From NCBI RefSeq assembly GCF_003940805.1, contig NZ_CP034328.1, positions 2,090,001 to 2,154,000 of the forward strand: a DNA stretch of 64,000 nucleotides, read 5' to 3'. This document shows, in pieces, positions 9,264-16,736 of the stretch. Position 1 is the stretch's first letter, and each line of letters begins with the position of its first letter. Under the pieces are notes generated by a model. It did not search any database. It had not been told where the DNA came from and saw only the letters and a program-made list of their open reading frames with translations. The translations under genes were made by a program, and so were the position numbers. The DNA is from Tabrizicola piscis (GTDB lineage Bacteria > Pseudomonadota > Alphaproteobacteria > Rhodobacterales > Rhodobacteraceae).

Positions 9264-10133
9264 TCAACTCTCCCGCGCGATGGTGAATCGCGCCGCCTGT
9301 TTCAGCAGGTCCGCGCCCGGCCCGTAAGGCGACAAGGCGGCGCAGGCCTCGTCCACCAAGGCCACGGCCCGCGCCCGCGCGCCCTCCAGCCCCAGCAGAG
9401 AGACAAATGTCGCCTTCCCCGCATCAGCATCTTTCCCAACGGCCTTGCCGGTCTTGGCCGCATCGCCCGTCACATCCAGAATGTCATCCGCAATCTGGAA
9501 CGCCAGCCCCAGCGCCGCCGCATAGGCGCGCAACGGCCCCCGGTCCGCGCCCGCAATCACCGCCCCCGCCTCGGCCGCAAAGCCGATGAGGGCACCAGTC
9601 TTGCCCGCCTGCAGAGTGGTGATTTCCTTCAGCGTCAGCGGATGCCCCGCCGTCTCCGCCGCAATGTCCAACGCCTGCCCCAGCACCATGCCGTCAATGC
9701 CCGAGGCCCGCGCCAACCCGTCGACCAGCGCCATCCGCACCTCCGCAGACCCAATCGCCGGATCACAGAGCAGCTCAAACGCCAGCGTCTGCAGCGCATC
9801 GCCCGCCAGAACCGCCGTCGCCTCGTCCCATTTCACATGCACTGTCGGCTGGCCCCGGCGCAGGTCGTCATCGTCCATGCAAGGCAGGTCGTCATGGACC
9901 AGCGAATAGGCGTGCAGCGCCTCGATCGCCGCCGCTGCGCTGACTGTGCATGCCGGGTCAACCCCCAGCATCCGCCCGCCTTCCAGCACCAGAAACCCGC
10001 GCAGCCGCTTGCCGCCGCGCATGGCATAGCGCATCGCCTGCGTCACCGGCTGATCCGCCTTGCCCGCCAGCGCCGCCATCAGCCGCGCCTCGATCAGCCC
10101 GGCATCCGCCGCCAACCGTTCGGGAAAGTTCAC
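9264..10133 (-). CDS. ispA: Short-chain polyprenyl diphosphate synthase (farnesyl/geranylgeranyl type)
   Basis: The start is a GTG at 10133 that overlaps the xseB stop and follows GGAGGGG, giving 289 aa; upstream in-frame sequence is xseB in another frame. It carries the first Asp-rich motif DDLPCMDDDD with the two-residue insertion typical of bacterial FPP synthases, GGKRLRGFLVL, and the second Asp motif QIADDILDVTG. It should elongate DMAPP with IPP to farnesyl diphosphate, the precursor for ubiquinone side chains and undecaprenyl phosphate. It lies between xseB and dxs, the common order in proteobacteria. A geranylgeranyl product cannot be excluded from sequence alone. Confidence 0.93.
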   Translation of the reverse strand: MNFPERLAADAGLIEARLMAALAGKADQPVTQAMRYAMRGGKRLRGFLVLEGGRMLGVDPACTVSAAAAIEALHAYSLVHDDLPCMDDDDLRRGQPTVHVKWDEATAVLAGDALQTLAFELLCDPAIGSAEVRMALVDGLARASGIDGMVLGQALDIAAETAGHPLTLKEITTLQAGKTGALIGFAAEAGAVIAGADRGPLRAYAAALGLAFQIADDILDVTGDAAKTGKAVGKDADAGKATFVSLLGLEGARARAVALVDEACAALSPYGPGADLLKQAARFTIARES

Positions 10134-10369
10134 ATCCCCTCCACGGGCGTCGTCCCCACGGCCCGGCCTTCCTGCGCCCGGATCAGCTCCACCTTCTCTT
10201 CCGCTTCGGCCAGCTTTGCCGCACAATGGGCTTTCAGCTTCGCCCCGCGTTCATACAGCGCAATCGACTGCTCCAGCGGCACTTCGCCCCGCTCCAGGGC
10301 ACCGACGACCTGCTCCAAAGCGGCCATCGCCTCTTCAAAGCTCATCCCTTCGATCGGTTTGTCGGTCAT
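10130..10369 (-). CDS. xseB: Exodeoxyribonuclease VII small subunit
   Basis: This 79-aa protein matches XseB in length and pattern: MSFEEAMAALEQVVGALERGE, the hallmark EVPLEQSIALYERG, and a helical C-terminus. XseB binds in several copies to XseA to form exonuclease VII, which degrades single-stranded DNA. The start codon overlaps the HDAC-like stop in a TGATG, and its stop overlaps the ispA GTG. XseA is not in the window. Placement directly upstream of ispA-dxs is a widely conserved order. Confidence 0.95.
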   Translation of the reverse strand: MTDKPIEGMSFEEAMAALEQVVGALERGEVPLEQSIALYERGAKLKAHCAAKLAEAEEKVELIRAQEGRAVGTTPVEGM

Positions 10370-11280
10370 CAGCCCCGCTCCTTCAGCACACCCACATGCG
10401 CGGCAACAGATGCCGCCAGCGCATCCAGATCATAGCCGCCCTCAAGTGTCGACACCACCCGCCCCCCGGCAAAATCGCACAAGTGGTCGGTCAGCCAGGC
10501 GTAGTCCTCTGCCTGCCACTCCAACCCCGCAAGGGGATCATCCGCATGCGCATCAAACCCGGCCGAGATCAGCAGCAGCTCCGGCCCCCAGGCCTTGAGC
10601 AACGGGAACACCACCCGCTCATAGACATCCCGCATCGCCTTGCCACCGGACCCTGCCCGCAACGGCACGTTCAACATCTGCCCATGCGCGCCGCGCTCAT
10701 CCGCCCGCCCCGTGCCGGGATAAAGCGGCATCTGGTGACTGGAGACGAACAGACACCGACCCTCATCCCACAACAGGTCCTGCGTGCCGTTGCCGTGATG
10801 CACGTCGAAATCCACGATCGCCACGCGGGACAGCCCGTGATGATCCAGTGCCCGCTTGGCGCCAATCGCCACTGTGCCGAACAGGCAAAAACCCATCGCC
10901 GTTTCACGCTCGGCATGGTGCCCCGGCGGCCGCCCGGCGACAAAGGCCGTCTTCGCCTCGCCGGTCACCACGGCATCGACAGCCGCGCAAATCCCCCCGA
11001 CCGCCCGCATCGCCGCATCGTATGACCCCGGCGACAGATAGGTATCGCCGTCTAGTTGCACCCACCCCTCGCGCGGAACGGCTCCCCTGACCCGCTCGAC
11101 ATACCGCTTTGGATGGACCCGCAGCACCTCCTCCTCCGCCCCCACCGGACAATCGCGCCGCGTCAGACCAAGGCCGGAAAGCACCTGCTCAACGGCCGTC
11201 AGCCGTTCCACCCGCTCGGGGTGACCGGGGGGCGTTACATGGCGGGCACAGTCCGCATGGGAGAATACGATGCAAGACAT
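10369..11280 (-). CDS. Histone deacetylase family protein (class II-like deacetylase)
   Basis: The start is the ATG at 11280 behind GAGGTGAC, giving 303 aa. All HDAC-fold signatures are present: HPERVERL near the N-terminus, the catalytic tandem His in RPPGHHAE, the zinc ligands in DFDVHHGNGTQ and SAGFDAHADDPL, and LEGGYDLDAL near the end. Bacterial members act as zinc-dependent deacetylases on acetylated small molecules (acetoin utilisation AcuC, acetylpolyamines) or proteins; the substrate here is unknown. It is first in the xseB-ispA-dxs operon. The FNR-type site at 11371 lies upstream, but the nearby TATAAT boxes point towards the gene on the other strand. Confidence 0.9.
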   Translation of the reverse strand: MSCIVFSHADCARHVTPPGHPERVERLTAVEQVLSGLGLTRRDCPVGAEEEVLRVHPKRYVERVRGAVPREGWVQLDGDTYLSPGSYDAAMRAVGGICAAVDAVVTGEAKTAFVAGRPPGHHAERETAMGFCLFGTVAIGAKRALDHHGLSRVAIVDFDVHHGNGTQDLLWDEGRCLFVSSHQMPLYPGTGRADERGAHGQMLNVPLRAGSGGKAMRDVYERVVFPLLKAWGPELLLISAGFDAHADDPLAGLEWQAEDYAWLTDHLCDFAGGRVVSTLEGGYDLDALAASVAAHVGVLKERG

Positions 11281-11370
11281 GTCACCTCGACAATCCGACA
11301 GGGTTACGGCGCACCAGCCAAGGCTGACATGCCCAAGTTGCGACGCCAAGCCCCAGTTTCTGCACGGTGT

Positions 11371-11384
11371 TTGATCTGCGTCAA
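11371..11384 (+). promoter_or_regulatory. FNR/FnrL-type binding site
   Basis: The 14-mer TTGATCTGCGTCAA matches the FNR-family consensus TTGAT-N4-RTCAA, which FnrL uses in Rhodobacteraceae. Its centre lies 41.5-42.5 bases upstream of the start site predicted from the TATAAT at 11408, the class II activator geometry. Confidence 0.75.
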
Positions 11385-11407
11385 TGTCATATTATAATCT
11401 TCGAATG

Positions 11408-11413
11408 TATAAT
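11408..11413 (+). promoter_or_regulatory. -10 element of the glycine-rich protein gene
   Basis: A perfect TATAAT at 11408-11413 predicts a start near 11419-11420, about 41 bases before the ATG at 11461. A second TATAAT sits at 11393-11398. The two lie within an AT-rich inverted repeat (ATATATTA-type arms at 11389-11396 and 11408-11415). No TTGACA-like -35 is seen, as expected for an activator-dependent promoter. Confidence 0.65.
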
Positions 11414-11460
11414 ATTTGAACCAGAGGACGAGGTGTCCGGGTAAGCAAAAGGGTGAAATC

Positions 11461-12234
11461 ATGCAGACGACCAAGAGTTCCACCATTACCAAGTTCCTTG
11501 CCGGTACTGCAGCTGTTCTGACGCTAAGCGCTGTTGTGACACTTGGGTCGCAGATCCTTTATCCCAACGCCTCCACAGCCTTCGCACAAACCGAAGGCGG
11601 TGAAGGCGGCGGCAAGGGCGGTCAGGGTCAGGGCGGCCAAGGCCAAGGTGGTCAGGGTGAAGGTGGGCAGGGCAAAGGCGGCGAAGGTGCCGGTCAGGGC
11701 GGCCCGGGCGAAGACTCTGATGGCAAAGGTCCGAAGGCTGGCAGTGCCGGCAATACGGGCGGCAAGCCGGTCTGGGCGCAGGAAGGAATTCCCGTCGTCG
11801 AACTTGGTCGGCTGAACGTTGCAAGGTCCCCGGACTCGGTCCTTGCCCGCGCCTATGCCGAGGCTTTGGCGTCCCTCACCCCGGAAATGATCGAATTCTA
11901 CAATCTGACGACGGCCGAGATGATCGATGAGCTTTCGTTCAACTTTGACAACGTGGCCTACATCGACTCGCCCTTGCAGAACCTCGCGCTGCTGAAGGAT
12001 GCGCTTGATGGAACGTCGGCCCTGACGGCGCTGGGGGTGACGACCGATCCCGACACGCTGATGGCGACATTCCTTGCTGTTGCCGCCGACAAGGATGGTG
12101 AAGGCATCACCGCTGCCACCGTCGAAGCGGTCAGCACGATCCTCGGCACCCCCATCACCGGCGATGACGCGGTGGCCGTTGCTATCGAGGCGGAATCGAT
12201 CCGGTTGGCCGTTGTCGTTGGCCACGACAGCTGA
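11461..12234 (+). CDS. Secreted glycine-rich protein of unknown function
   Basis: The start is the ATG at 11461 behind AAGGGTGAA, giving 257 aa. Residues 1-42 look like a signal peptide (KSSTITKFLAGTAAVL hydrophobic core, cleavage near AFAQ). Residues about 44-82 are a low-complexity run of Gly with Gln, Glu and Lys (GGQGQGGQGEGGQGKGGE). The rest is a soluble-looking alpha-helical domain with PVVELGRLNVARSPDSVLARA, then a stretch around EMIEFYNLTTAEMIDEL. I do not recognise the family. The upstream FNR-type promoter implies induction at low oxygen. A terminator follows, so it is probably monocistronic. An envelope role is inference. Confidence 0.75.
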   Translation: MQTTKSSTITKFLAGTAAVLTLSAVVTLGSQILYPNASTAFAQTEGGEGGGKGGQGQGGQGQGGQGEGGQGKGGEGAGQGGPGEDSDGKGPKAGSAGNTGGKPVWAQEGIPVVELGRLNVARSPDSVLARAYAEALASLTPEMIEFYNLTTAEMIDELSFNFDNVAYIDSPLQNLALLKDALDGTSALTALGVTTDPDTLMATFLAVAADKDGEGITAATVEAVSTILGTPITGDDAVAVAIEAESIRLAVVVGHDS

Positions 12235-12244
12235 AAACTCCGCA

Positions 12245-12269
12245 CCCCGGTCGGACCTACCGGCCGGGG
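12245..12269 (+). terminator. Hairpin after the glycine-rich protein gene
   Basis: CCCCGGTCGG and CCGGCCGGGG form a stem with one mismatch and a 5-base loop just after the stop at 12234. It is a plausible intrinsic terminator, but there is no downstream T run. Confidence 0.5.
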
Positions 12270-12329
12270 GCCTTCCTGCCAGCCATATCTTGGCCGGCGC
12301 AGATATCCGACAAGCAAAGAAGGATTGTC

Positions 12330-13178
12330 ATGCAGGACAAACGGACAAATACGCCGCTCAAACTTGTGCTTGGCGCGGCATGGATCTTCGGACTCACCAC
12401 AGCAGGTTTCGCCCCGGCTTGGGCACAAGAGGACGCGGGGCAGGCAGTTGGCGCCAGCACTGCCACCGGTCAGGATAAAGGTGGTCCCAAGGACCTTGCG
12501 CCCACAGCCGGAACCTACATGCGTATCGAACTAGGCGCGGCCCAGCCCAGCGCAGGCGATGCCAGTTGGCTGCCCCCGGGCTATCCCGCCGACCCGCAGG
12601 TCTTCTTCGATCTGGACCTCGACTCCGCCGCCATGGGATCCATCGCAATCGGCCACAACTACGGCAACGGCTGGCGCGCCGAAGCCGCGCTGAACCTGTT
12701 CGGCAGCGCCGATTTTTCTGGCCCGTGGAGCTATACCGCCCCCGCCACCCCCGGCCCGCATGCAGATGTGGAAGGCGCGGTCTCGTCCGTCGCGCTGTTC
12801 GCAAACGGCTATTACGATTTCGCGATGGCCGGCAAAGCCACACCCTTCCTGACCGCAGGCCTTGGCGTCGCCCGCAACAGGATGGACGACTGGACCCGCA
12901 TCAACCCCGATTCAGGCCGCACCCGCCGCAGCTTTGAAGGGGACACCGACACCAGCCTTGCCTGGACCGTCGGCGCGGGCGTCGCATGGGACGTGGGCCC
13001 GGTGCTTGGCTCGGCCCCGGCAAAGCTGGAACTGACCTGGCGCTATTTCGACCTTGGCTCGGTCACTGGCGGAACCACGCCCCTGCCCGGCAGCGGCGCC
13101 GGGGGCAACCCGGTCGAGGCGCTGAACTTCGATCTCACCGATCAGGTGATCTCAATCGGCCTGCGGATCCCGCTCTGA
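12330..13178 (+). CDS. Outer-membrane beta-barrel protein, opacity/OmpW-like
   Basis: The start is the ATG at 12330 behind AAGGA; 282 aa. A signal peptide is evident (LVLGAAWIFGLTTAGFAPAWA, cleavage before QEDAG). The mature part shows alternating hydrophobic beta strands with aromatic girdles: YMRIELGAA, SIAIGHNYGNGWRAEAALNLFG, SVALFANGYYDF, FLTAGLGVARNRM, LAWTVGAGVAWDV, LELTWRYFDLG and a C-terminus QVISIGLRIPL. This is the pattern of 8-strand porin-family/OmpA-like barrels, ending in a hydrophobic residue as Bam substrates do. The transport or adhesion role is not identifiable. It faces petR convergently. Confidence 0.85.
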   Translation: MQDKRTNTPLKLVLGAAWIFGLTTAGFAPAWAQEDAGQAVGASTATGQDKGGPKDLAPTAGTYMRIELGAAQPSAGDASWLPPGYPADPQVFFDLDLDSAAMGSIAIGHNYGNGWRAEAALNLFGSADFSGPWSYTAPATPGPHADVEGAVSSVALFANGYYDFAMAGKATPFLTAGLGVARNRMDDWTRINPDSGRTRRSFEGDTDTSLAWTVGAGVAWDVGPVLGSAPAKLELTWRYFDLGSVTGGTTPLPGSGAGGNPVEALNFDLTDQVISIGLRIPL

Positions 13179-13203
13179 TCACACCCGGCTTGGCGGAAAC
13201 CGC

Positions 13204-13899
13204 TCAATCCGGCTGCAGCATGTACCCTTCGCCCCGCACTGTCTGCAGATAGCGCGGGGCCTTGGGGTCCACCTCGATCTTGCGCCGCAACCGGGTGATC
13301 TGCACATCCACCGCCCGTTCCTGCGCGGCATCGGCGCCCGCGCTGTCGCCCACCAACCGCTCCCGGCTGATCGCCACGCCCGGCGCTGCTGCGAAGATCC
13401 GCATCAAGGCCGCCTCGGTCGCCGTCAACCGGACCATCGCGTCCCCGCGCCACATCTCGCCCCGGTCCAGATCATAGCGCACATCGCCAAGGTGGATCAC
13501 CTGTCGCACCGGCTCTGCCGGCTTCGCCTGCGGCACCCGCCGCAGGATCGCGTTGATCCGCAAGAGCAGCTCCTTCGGCTCGAACGGCTTGACCAGATAG
13601 TCATCCGCCCCCGCCTCCAGCCCTTCGATCCGGTTCGACGTCTCGCCCTTGGCGGTCAACAGCAGGATCGGCGTCTGCAGCTTCTTGCGCAGATCGCGCG
13701 TCAGCGTCACCCCATCCTCGCCGGGCATCATCACGTCCATCACGATCAGGTCAAACTCCAGCCCCGCCAGAATCCGCCGCGCCTGCGCCGCATCCCGAGC
13801 CACGGACACCATGAACCCGTTCCGCATCAGGAACTTCTGCAAAAGCCCCCTGATCCGTTCGTCATCGTCAACGATCAGCAGATGCGCATCCGGAACCAT
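13204..13899 (-). CDS. petR: OmpR-family response regulator, PetR-like
   Basis: The 231-aa protein has a receiver domain with the acidic pocket LLIVDDDERI, the phosphoacceptor Asp about 55 in LIVMDVMMPG and the conserved lysine in LVKPFEP, followed by an OmpR winged helix (LTATEAALMRIF, DVQITRLRRKIE, LQTVRGEGYML). Its ATG overlaps the stop of the MarR-type gene upstream in a TGATG. The MarR plus response-regulator pair matches petP-petR of Rhodobacter capsulatus, where PetR is required for growth and lies by the cytochrome bc1 genes; here no bc1 genes are adjacent. No histidine kinase is present. The symbol is by context and similarity. Confidence 0.85.
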   Translation of the reverse strand: MVPDAHLLIVDDDERIRGLLQKFLMRNGFMVSVARDAAQARRILAGLEFDLIVMDVMMPGEDGVTLTRDLRKKLQTPILLLTAKGETSNRIEGLEAGADDYLVKPFEPKELLLRINAILRRVPQAKPAEPVRQVIHLGDVRYDLDRGEMWRGDAMVRLTATEAALMRIFAAAPGVAISRERLVGDSAGADAAQERAVDVQITRLRRKIEVDPKAPRYLQTVRGEGYMLQPD

Positions 13900-14393
13900 C
13901 AGCCGCCCTCCTTCAGACGGTTGTATTGCTTGCGCATTTCGGGGTCCATCATCGCCTCCAGCACCTGACGGAAGCCCTGCACCGCCGCCGGCCCCGCCGC
14001 GCGATAGGCCGCCCGCATCCGCGCCCGCTGCGCATCCGACAATTCGCGTTCCAGGATCAATCCCTTCTCCGTCAGGAACAAATGTCTTTCCCTTGCGTCA
14101 ACACGGCCCTTTTCACTGCGCACCAGACCGTCATCAATCAACGTCCGCAACACACGATTCAACGATTGCTTTGTAACACCAAGGATCAAAAGCAGGTTTG
14201 AAACCGTCGTCCCCGGGCTGCGGTGCACGAAATGGATCGCCCGGTGATGCGCGCGGCCATAGTCCATGCCTTCCAGAATCCGGTCCGGGTCAGCCGTGAA
14301 CCCGCGATAGGCGAAGAACATCGCCTCGATCCCCTTGCGCAACTGCTCATCCGTCAGGAACAGCAGCCCCTCGCCCCCGGCTGTCTCGGCCAT
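13899..14393 (-). CDS. petP: MarR-family transcriptional regulator, PetP-like
   Basis: The start at 14393 is preceded by AGAGGAGGG; 164 aa. The MarR-type winged helix is visible in HFVHRSPGTTVSNLLLILGV, TKQSLNRVLRTLIDDGLV and the wing RVDARERHLFLTEKG. The N-terminal helix segment RGFTADPDRILEGMDYGRAHHRA matches alphaproteobacterial PetP. It is the first gene of the petP-petR pair and is divergent from ilvE. MarR proteins usually repress their own or neighbouring promoters, so the shared intergenic region could be its target (inference). Confidence 0.85.
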   Translation of the reverse strand: MAETAGGEGLLFLTDEQLRKGIEAMFFAYRGFTADPDRILEGMDYGRAHHRAIHFVHRSPGTTVSNLLLILGVTKQSLNRVLRTLIDDGLVRSEKGRVDARERHLFLTEKGLILERELSDAQRARMRAAYRAAGPAAVQGFRQVLEAMMDPEMRKQYNRLKEGG

Positions 14394-14431
14394 CGCGCCC
14401 TCCTCTTTGGCGTGAATTTACGTCAGCCTTG

Positions 14432-14460
14432 TTGACTTTCCAAGCATGAACCCATAACTC
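14432..14460 (+). promoter_or_regulatory. Putative sigma-70 promoter for ilvE
   Basis: TTGACT at 14432-14437 and TAACTC at 14455-14460 are separated by 17 bases, 72 bases before the ilvE ATG. The -35 is strong and the -10 is weak. Confidence 0.45.
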
Positions 14461-14532
14461 TGCCCCGATTTCGCGCAAGAATCTGTCCGAAGCGGACCTT
14501 TCAGGCGCAACATTCGCAAAGGAGTGGGCGAA

Positions 14533-15399
14533 ATGGCGGGCTATGACGATCGTGACGGGTTCATCTGGATGGACGGCAAACTGGTGGACTGGCGCAGCGC
14601 CAATGTCCACATCCTGACCCATGCGATGCATTACGCCTCGTCCGTGTTCGAAGGCGAACGCTGCTACAACGGCAAGATCTTCAAATCGACCGAACATTCC
14701 GAACGTCTGCGGATGTCGGGTGAGCTGCTCGACATGCCGCTGCCCTACAGCGTGGCCGAGATCAACGCCGCGAAAGAGGCCACGCTCAAGGCCAACAACC
14801 TGACCGACGCCTACGTTCGCGCCATCGCCTGGCGTGGTGCTGGGCCAATGATGGGGGTCGCGGCCAACAAGAACCCGATCCGCATGGCCGTGGCCTGCTG
14901 GACCTGGGGCAACTACTACGGCGACGCCAAGTTCAAAGGCGCGAAACTCGATATCGCGAAGTGGAAGCGCCCCTCGCCCGAAACCATCCCCCACGCCGCC
15001 AAGGCCGCCGGTCTTTACATGATCTGCACCATGTCCAAACACGCGGCTGAGGCGAAGGGCTGCTCTGACGCCATGATGTTCGACTATCGCGGCTATGTGG
15101 CCGAGGCGACGGGGGCGAACATCTTCTTCGTCAAGGACGGCGAAGTGCACACCCCGCTGGCCGATGCCTTCCTGAACGGCATCACCCGGCAGACCGTGAT
15201 CGGCATGCTGAAAGACATGCAGATCAAGGTCCACGAACGCCACATCATGCCGGAAGAGCTGGAAGGGTTCGAACAGTGCTGGCTGACCGGCACTGCCGCC
15301 GAGGTGACCCCAGTCGGCCAGATCGGCGACTACAACTTCGAGGTCGGTGATCTGACCAAGCGCGTCGCCACCGAATACGAAAAGCTGGTCCGCGCCTGA
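14533..15399 (+). CDS. ilvE: Branched-chain amino acid aminotransferase
   Basis: The ATG at 14533 sits 9 bases after AAAGGAG, so it is preferred over the in-frame GTG at 14524, which overlaps that site; 288 aa. This fold-type IV PLP enzyme interconverts branched-chain 2-oxo acids and Val, Leu or Ile with glutamate. Seen: WMDGKLVDWRSANVHILTHAMHY, the VFEGER segment, the PLP-lysine region HAAKAAGLYM, the EATGANIFFV cofactor strand and the NGITRQTV phosphate-binding turn. Position next to petP-petR recurs in Rhodobacteraceae. It stands alone, ending in a long hairpin before ohr. Confidence 0.94.
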   Translation: MAGYDDRDGFIWMDGKLVDWRSANVHILTHAMHYASSVFEGERCYNGKIFKSTEHSERLRMSGELLDMPLPYSVAEINAAKEATLKANNLTDAYVRAIAWRGAGPMMGVAANKNPIRMAVACWTWGNYYGDAKFKGAKLDIAKWKRPSPETIPHAAKAAGLYMICTMSKHAAEAKGCSDAMMFDYRGYVAEATGANIFFVKDGEVHTPLADAFLNGITRQTVIGMLKDMQIKVHERHIMPEELEGFEQCWLTGTAAEVTPVGQIGDYNFEVGDLTKRVATEYEKLVRA

Positions 15400-15404
15400 C
15401 CACC

Positions 15405-15468
15405 GCTCGTCGAACACTTCGTGCACTCCTCGCAACATCACGAGGAGCGCACAAAGTGCGACGACGAG
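15405..15468. terminator. Long imperfect hairpin between convergent ilvE and ohr
   Basis: Arms of about 28 bases (15405-15432 and 15441-15468) pair with only a handful of mismatches around an 8-base loop. Lying between two convergent genes, it probably ends transcription in both directions. The arms contain GAGGAG-GCAC-AAGTG on the right side. There is no T tract. Confidence 0.65.
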
Positions 15469-15480
15469 TGCACCAAAGGG

Positions 15481-15909
15481 TCAGACGACCTCGGTCACAA
15501 CCTCGATATTCCCCTTGGTCGCGTTGGAATACGGGCAGATGAAGTGCCCGCGCTCGGCGATCTTTTCGGCCACGGCGCGGTCAACGCCCGGCAGATTGAC
15601 CACCAGCTTGACCTTCAGGCCAAAGCCGCCGTCCGAACGTCCGCCAATGCCGACATGCGCGTTCACCGTCGCGTTGTCGGGAACCGTGCCCAGTTTTTCA
15701 CTGCTGGCCGCAAAGCGCATCGCGCCCAGATAGCAGGCGGCATAGCCGACGGCGAACAGTTCCTCGGGATTATGCCCAAGACCGGACCCGCCCAGTTCCT
15801 TCGGGCTGGTCATCGTCACGGTCAGCTGGCCATTGACCAGCCCCGACACACCGTTGCGCCCGCCACCGGTGGCTTTGGCTTCCGTCCAGTATTTCACGTC
15901 CGTTGTCAT
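15481..15909 (-). CDS. ohr: Organic hydroperoxide resistance protein Ohr
   Basis: This 142-aa OsmC/Ohr-family peroxidase reduces organic hydroperoxides through two cysteines, seen in AACYLGAM and in the Ohr-specific FICPYSNATKGN. GGSGLGHNPEELFAVGYA is the conserved active-site segment with the Glu. The start at 15909 follows AGGAGC. It is divergent from an OhrR-type regulator across a palindrome-rich spacer, the standard ohr-ohrR arrangement, so expression should be induced by organic peroxides when OhrR is oxidised. Confidence 0.96.
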   Translation of the reverse strand: MTTDVKYWTEAKATGGGRNGVSGLVNGQLTVTMTSPKELGGSGLGHNPEELFAVGYAACYLGAMRFAASSEKLGTVPDNATVNAHVGIGGRSDGGFGLKVKLVVNLPGVDRAVAEKIAERGHFICPYSNATKGNIEVVTEVV

Positions 15910-15936
15910 TGCATGCTCCTAGTCGTCTGCGATTAA

Positions 15937-16005
15937 ATCGTGCACGATCAATAGTAGATATAAATCGCGCGCGTGTCAATCGCTTGCGCTTGCATCGCGC
16001 GCGAT
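15937..16005. promoter_or_regulatory. OhrR operator region with three related palindromes
   Basis: The spacer holds ATCGTGCACGAT (15937-15948), ATCGCGCGCGTG (15964-15975, near-palindrome) and ATCGCGCGCGAT (15994-16005). A larger inverted repeat with 16-base arms and one mismatch joins 15958-15973 and 15996-16011. These are strong candidates for OhrR sites controlling both divergent promoters. Confidence 0.7.
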
Positions 16006-16018
16006 GTATATTTCAAGG

Positions 16019-16450
16019 ATGACACTCGCGCCCTCCGACATGCTCTGCTTCGCGCTGCATTCCGCTGCTCATGCCGTGCATGCGGCCTATGCACCCTTGC
16101 TGACACCGCTTGGCTTGACCTATCCGCAATACCTCGTCCTGTCGGCGCTTGCGGCGAATGATCGGCCCACTGTCGGTGACCTTGGTGCCGATCTGCGGCT
16201 GGACTCAAACACCCTGACCCCGCTTCTCAAACGGATGGAAGGCGCGGGCTGGCTGACCCGCAGCCGCGACAGTCAGGATGACCGCAAGGTGCGACTTGCC
16301 CTGACCGACGCAGGCCGCACCCTCGCCGTCGAAGCCGCTGCGGTACCCCGCGCCTTCGCGGCCAAGACGGGCTTGGAGCCGTCCCAGATTGCCGACCTGC
16401 GAGATATTCTTGCGGTGCTGCGCGACCGGCTAAAGCCCGCCAAACCTTGA
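16019..16450 (+). CDS. ohrR: Peroxide-sensing MarR-family repressor OhrR
   Basis: Taken from the ATG at 16019 (143 aa); an in-frame ATG at 16004 adds five residues but lies inside the palindrome and has no ribosome site, and neither start is well supported. The sensing cysteine is in DMLCFALHSAAHAVHAAY, followed by the OhrR hallmark LTYPQYLVLSAL. The winged helix runs through TVGDLGADLRLDSNTLTPLLKRMEGAGWL and the basic wing SRDSQDDRKVRLALTD. No second C-terminal Cys is seen, so it should be the one-Cys type that needs a thiol partner. It should repress ohr and itself. Confidence 0.93.
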   Translation: MTLAPSDMLCFALHSAAHAVHAAYAPLLTPLGLTYPQYLVLSALAANDRPTVGDLGADLRLDSNTLTPLLKRMEGAGWLTRSRDSQDDRKVRLALTDAGRTLAVEAAAVPRAFAAKTGLEPSQIADLRDILAVLRDRLKPAKP

Positions 16451-16500
16451 CGTTGGGTTAACGCCCGCCCGCAACCCATTGATTTACAAAGGTTAGGAAT

Positions 16501-16519
16501 CTGTCCCCGGCAGGGACAG
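16501..16519. repeat. Perfect 7-bp hairpin, near-copy at 44700
   Basis: CTGTCCC-cggca-GGGACAG lies between convergent ohrR and the small basic-protein gene. A nearly identical hairpin occurs at 44700-44716, so this may be a dispersed extragenic palindrome. It could also terminate transcription. Confidence 0.55.
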
Positions 16520-16687
16520 TCAGGCCGTCCGCCCCCGCGCGATCCGCAGGAACTGCACCAGCCTGGCCTTGCCTGCCGCCGACCGCGGCCGGTGCCACGT
16601 CTCACGCGGGGTCTTTGACAGCTGCAGGAAGTGCCGCAGCTTCCCGCCACCGCTCGCCGTCCGATGATCCGCCAGGTGCTTGGTCAT
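16520..16687 (-). CDS. Small basic protein of unknown function
   Basis: This 55-aa frame has a textbook ribosome site, AAGGAG nine bases before the ATG at 16687. The product is very basic (RTASGGGKLRHFLQLSK, PRETWHRPRSAAGKARLVQFLRI, ending RGRTA) with no Cys and one Trp. No family is recognised. It follows queG on the same strand by 49 bases and is probably co-transcribed; a nucleic-acid-binding role is only a guess from charge. Confidence 0.6.
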   Translation of the reverse strand: MTKHLADHRTASGGGKLRHFLQLSKTPRETWHRPRSAAGKARLVQFLRIARGRTA

Positions 16688-16736
16688 GGTTGCGTCTCCT
16701 TCCAGATGGATCGCCAGACTAACACGATTCGCCTGA

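Noticed and set aside
7536..10598. Open frame of 1020 codons antisense to dxs, ispA and xseB
   Set aside because: It spans four well-identified minus-strand genes and encodes Arg/His/Pro-rich low-complexity protein.
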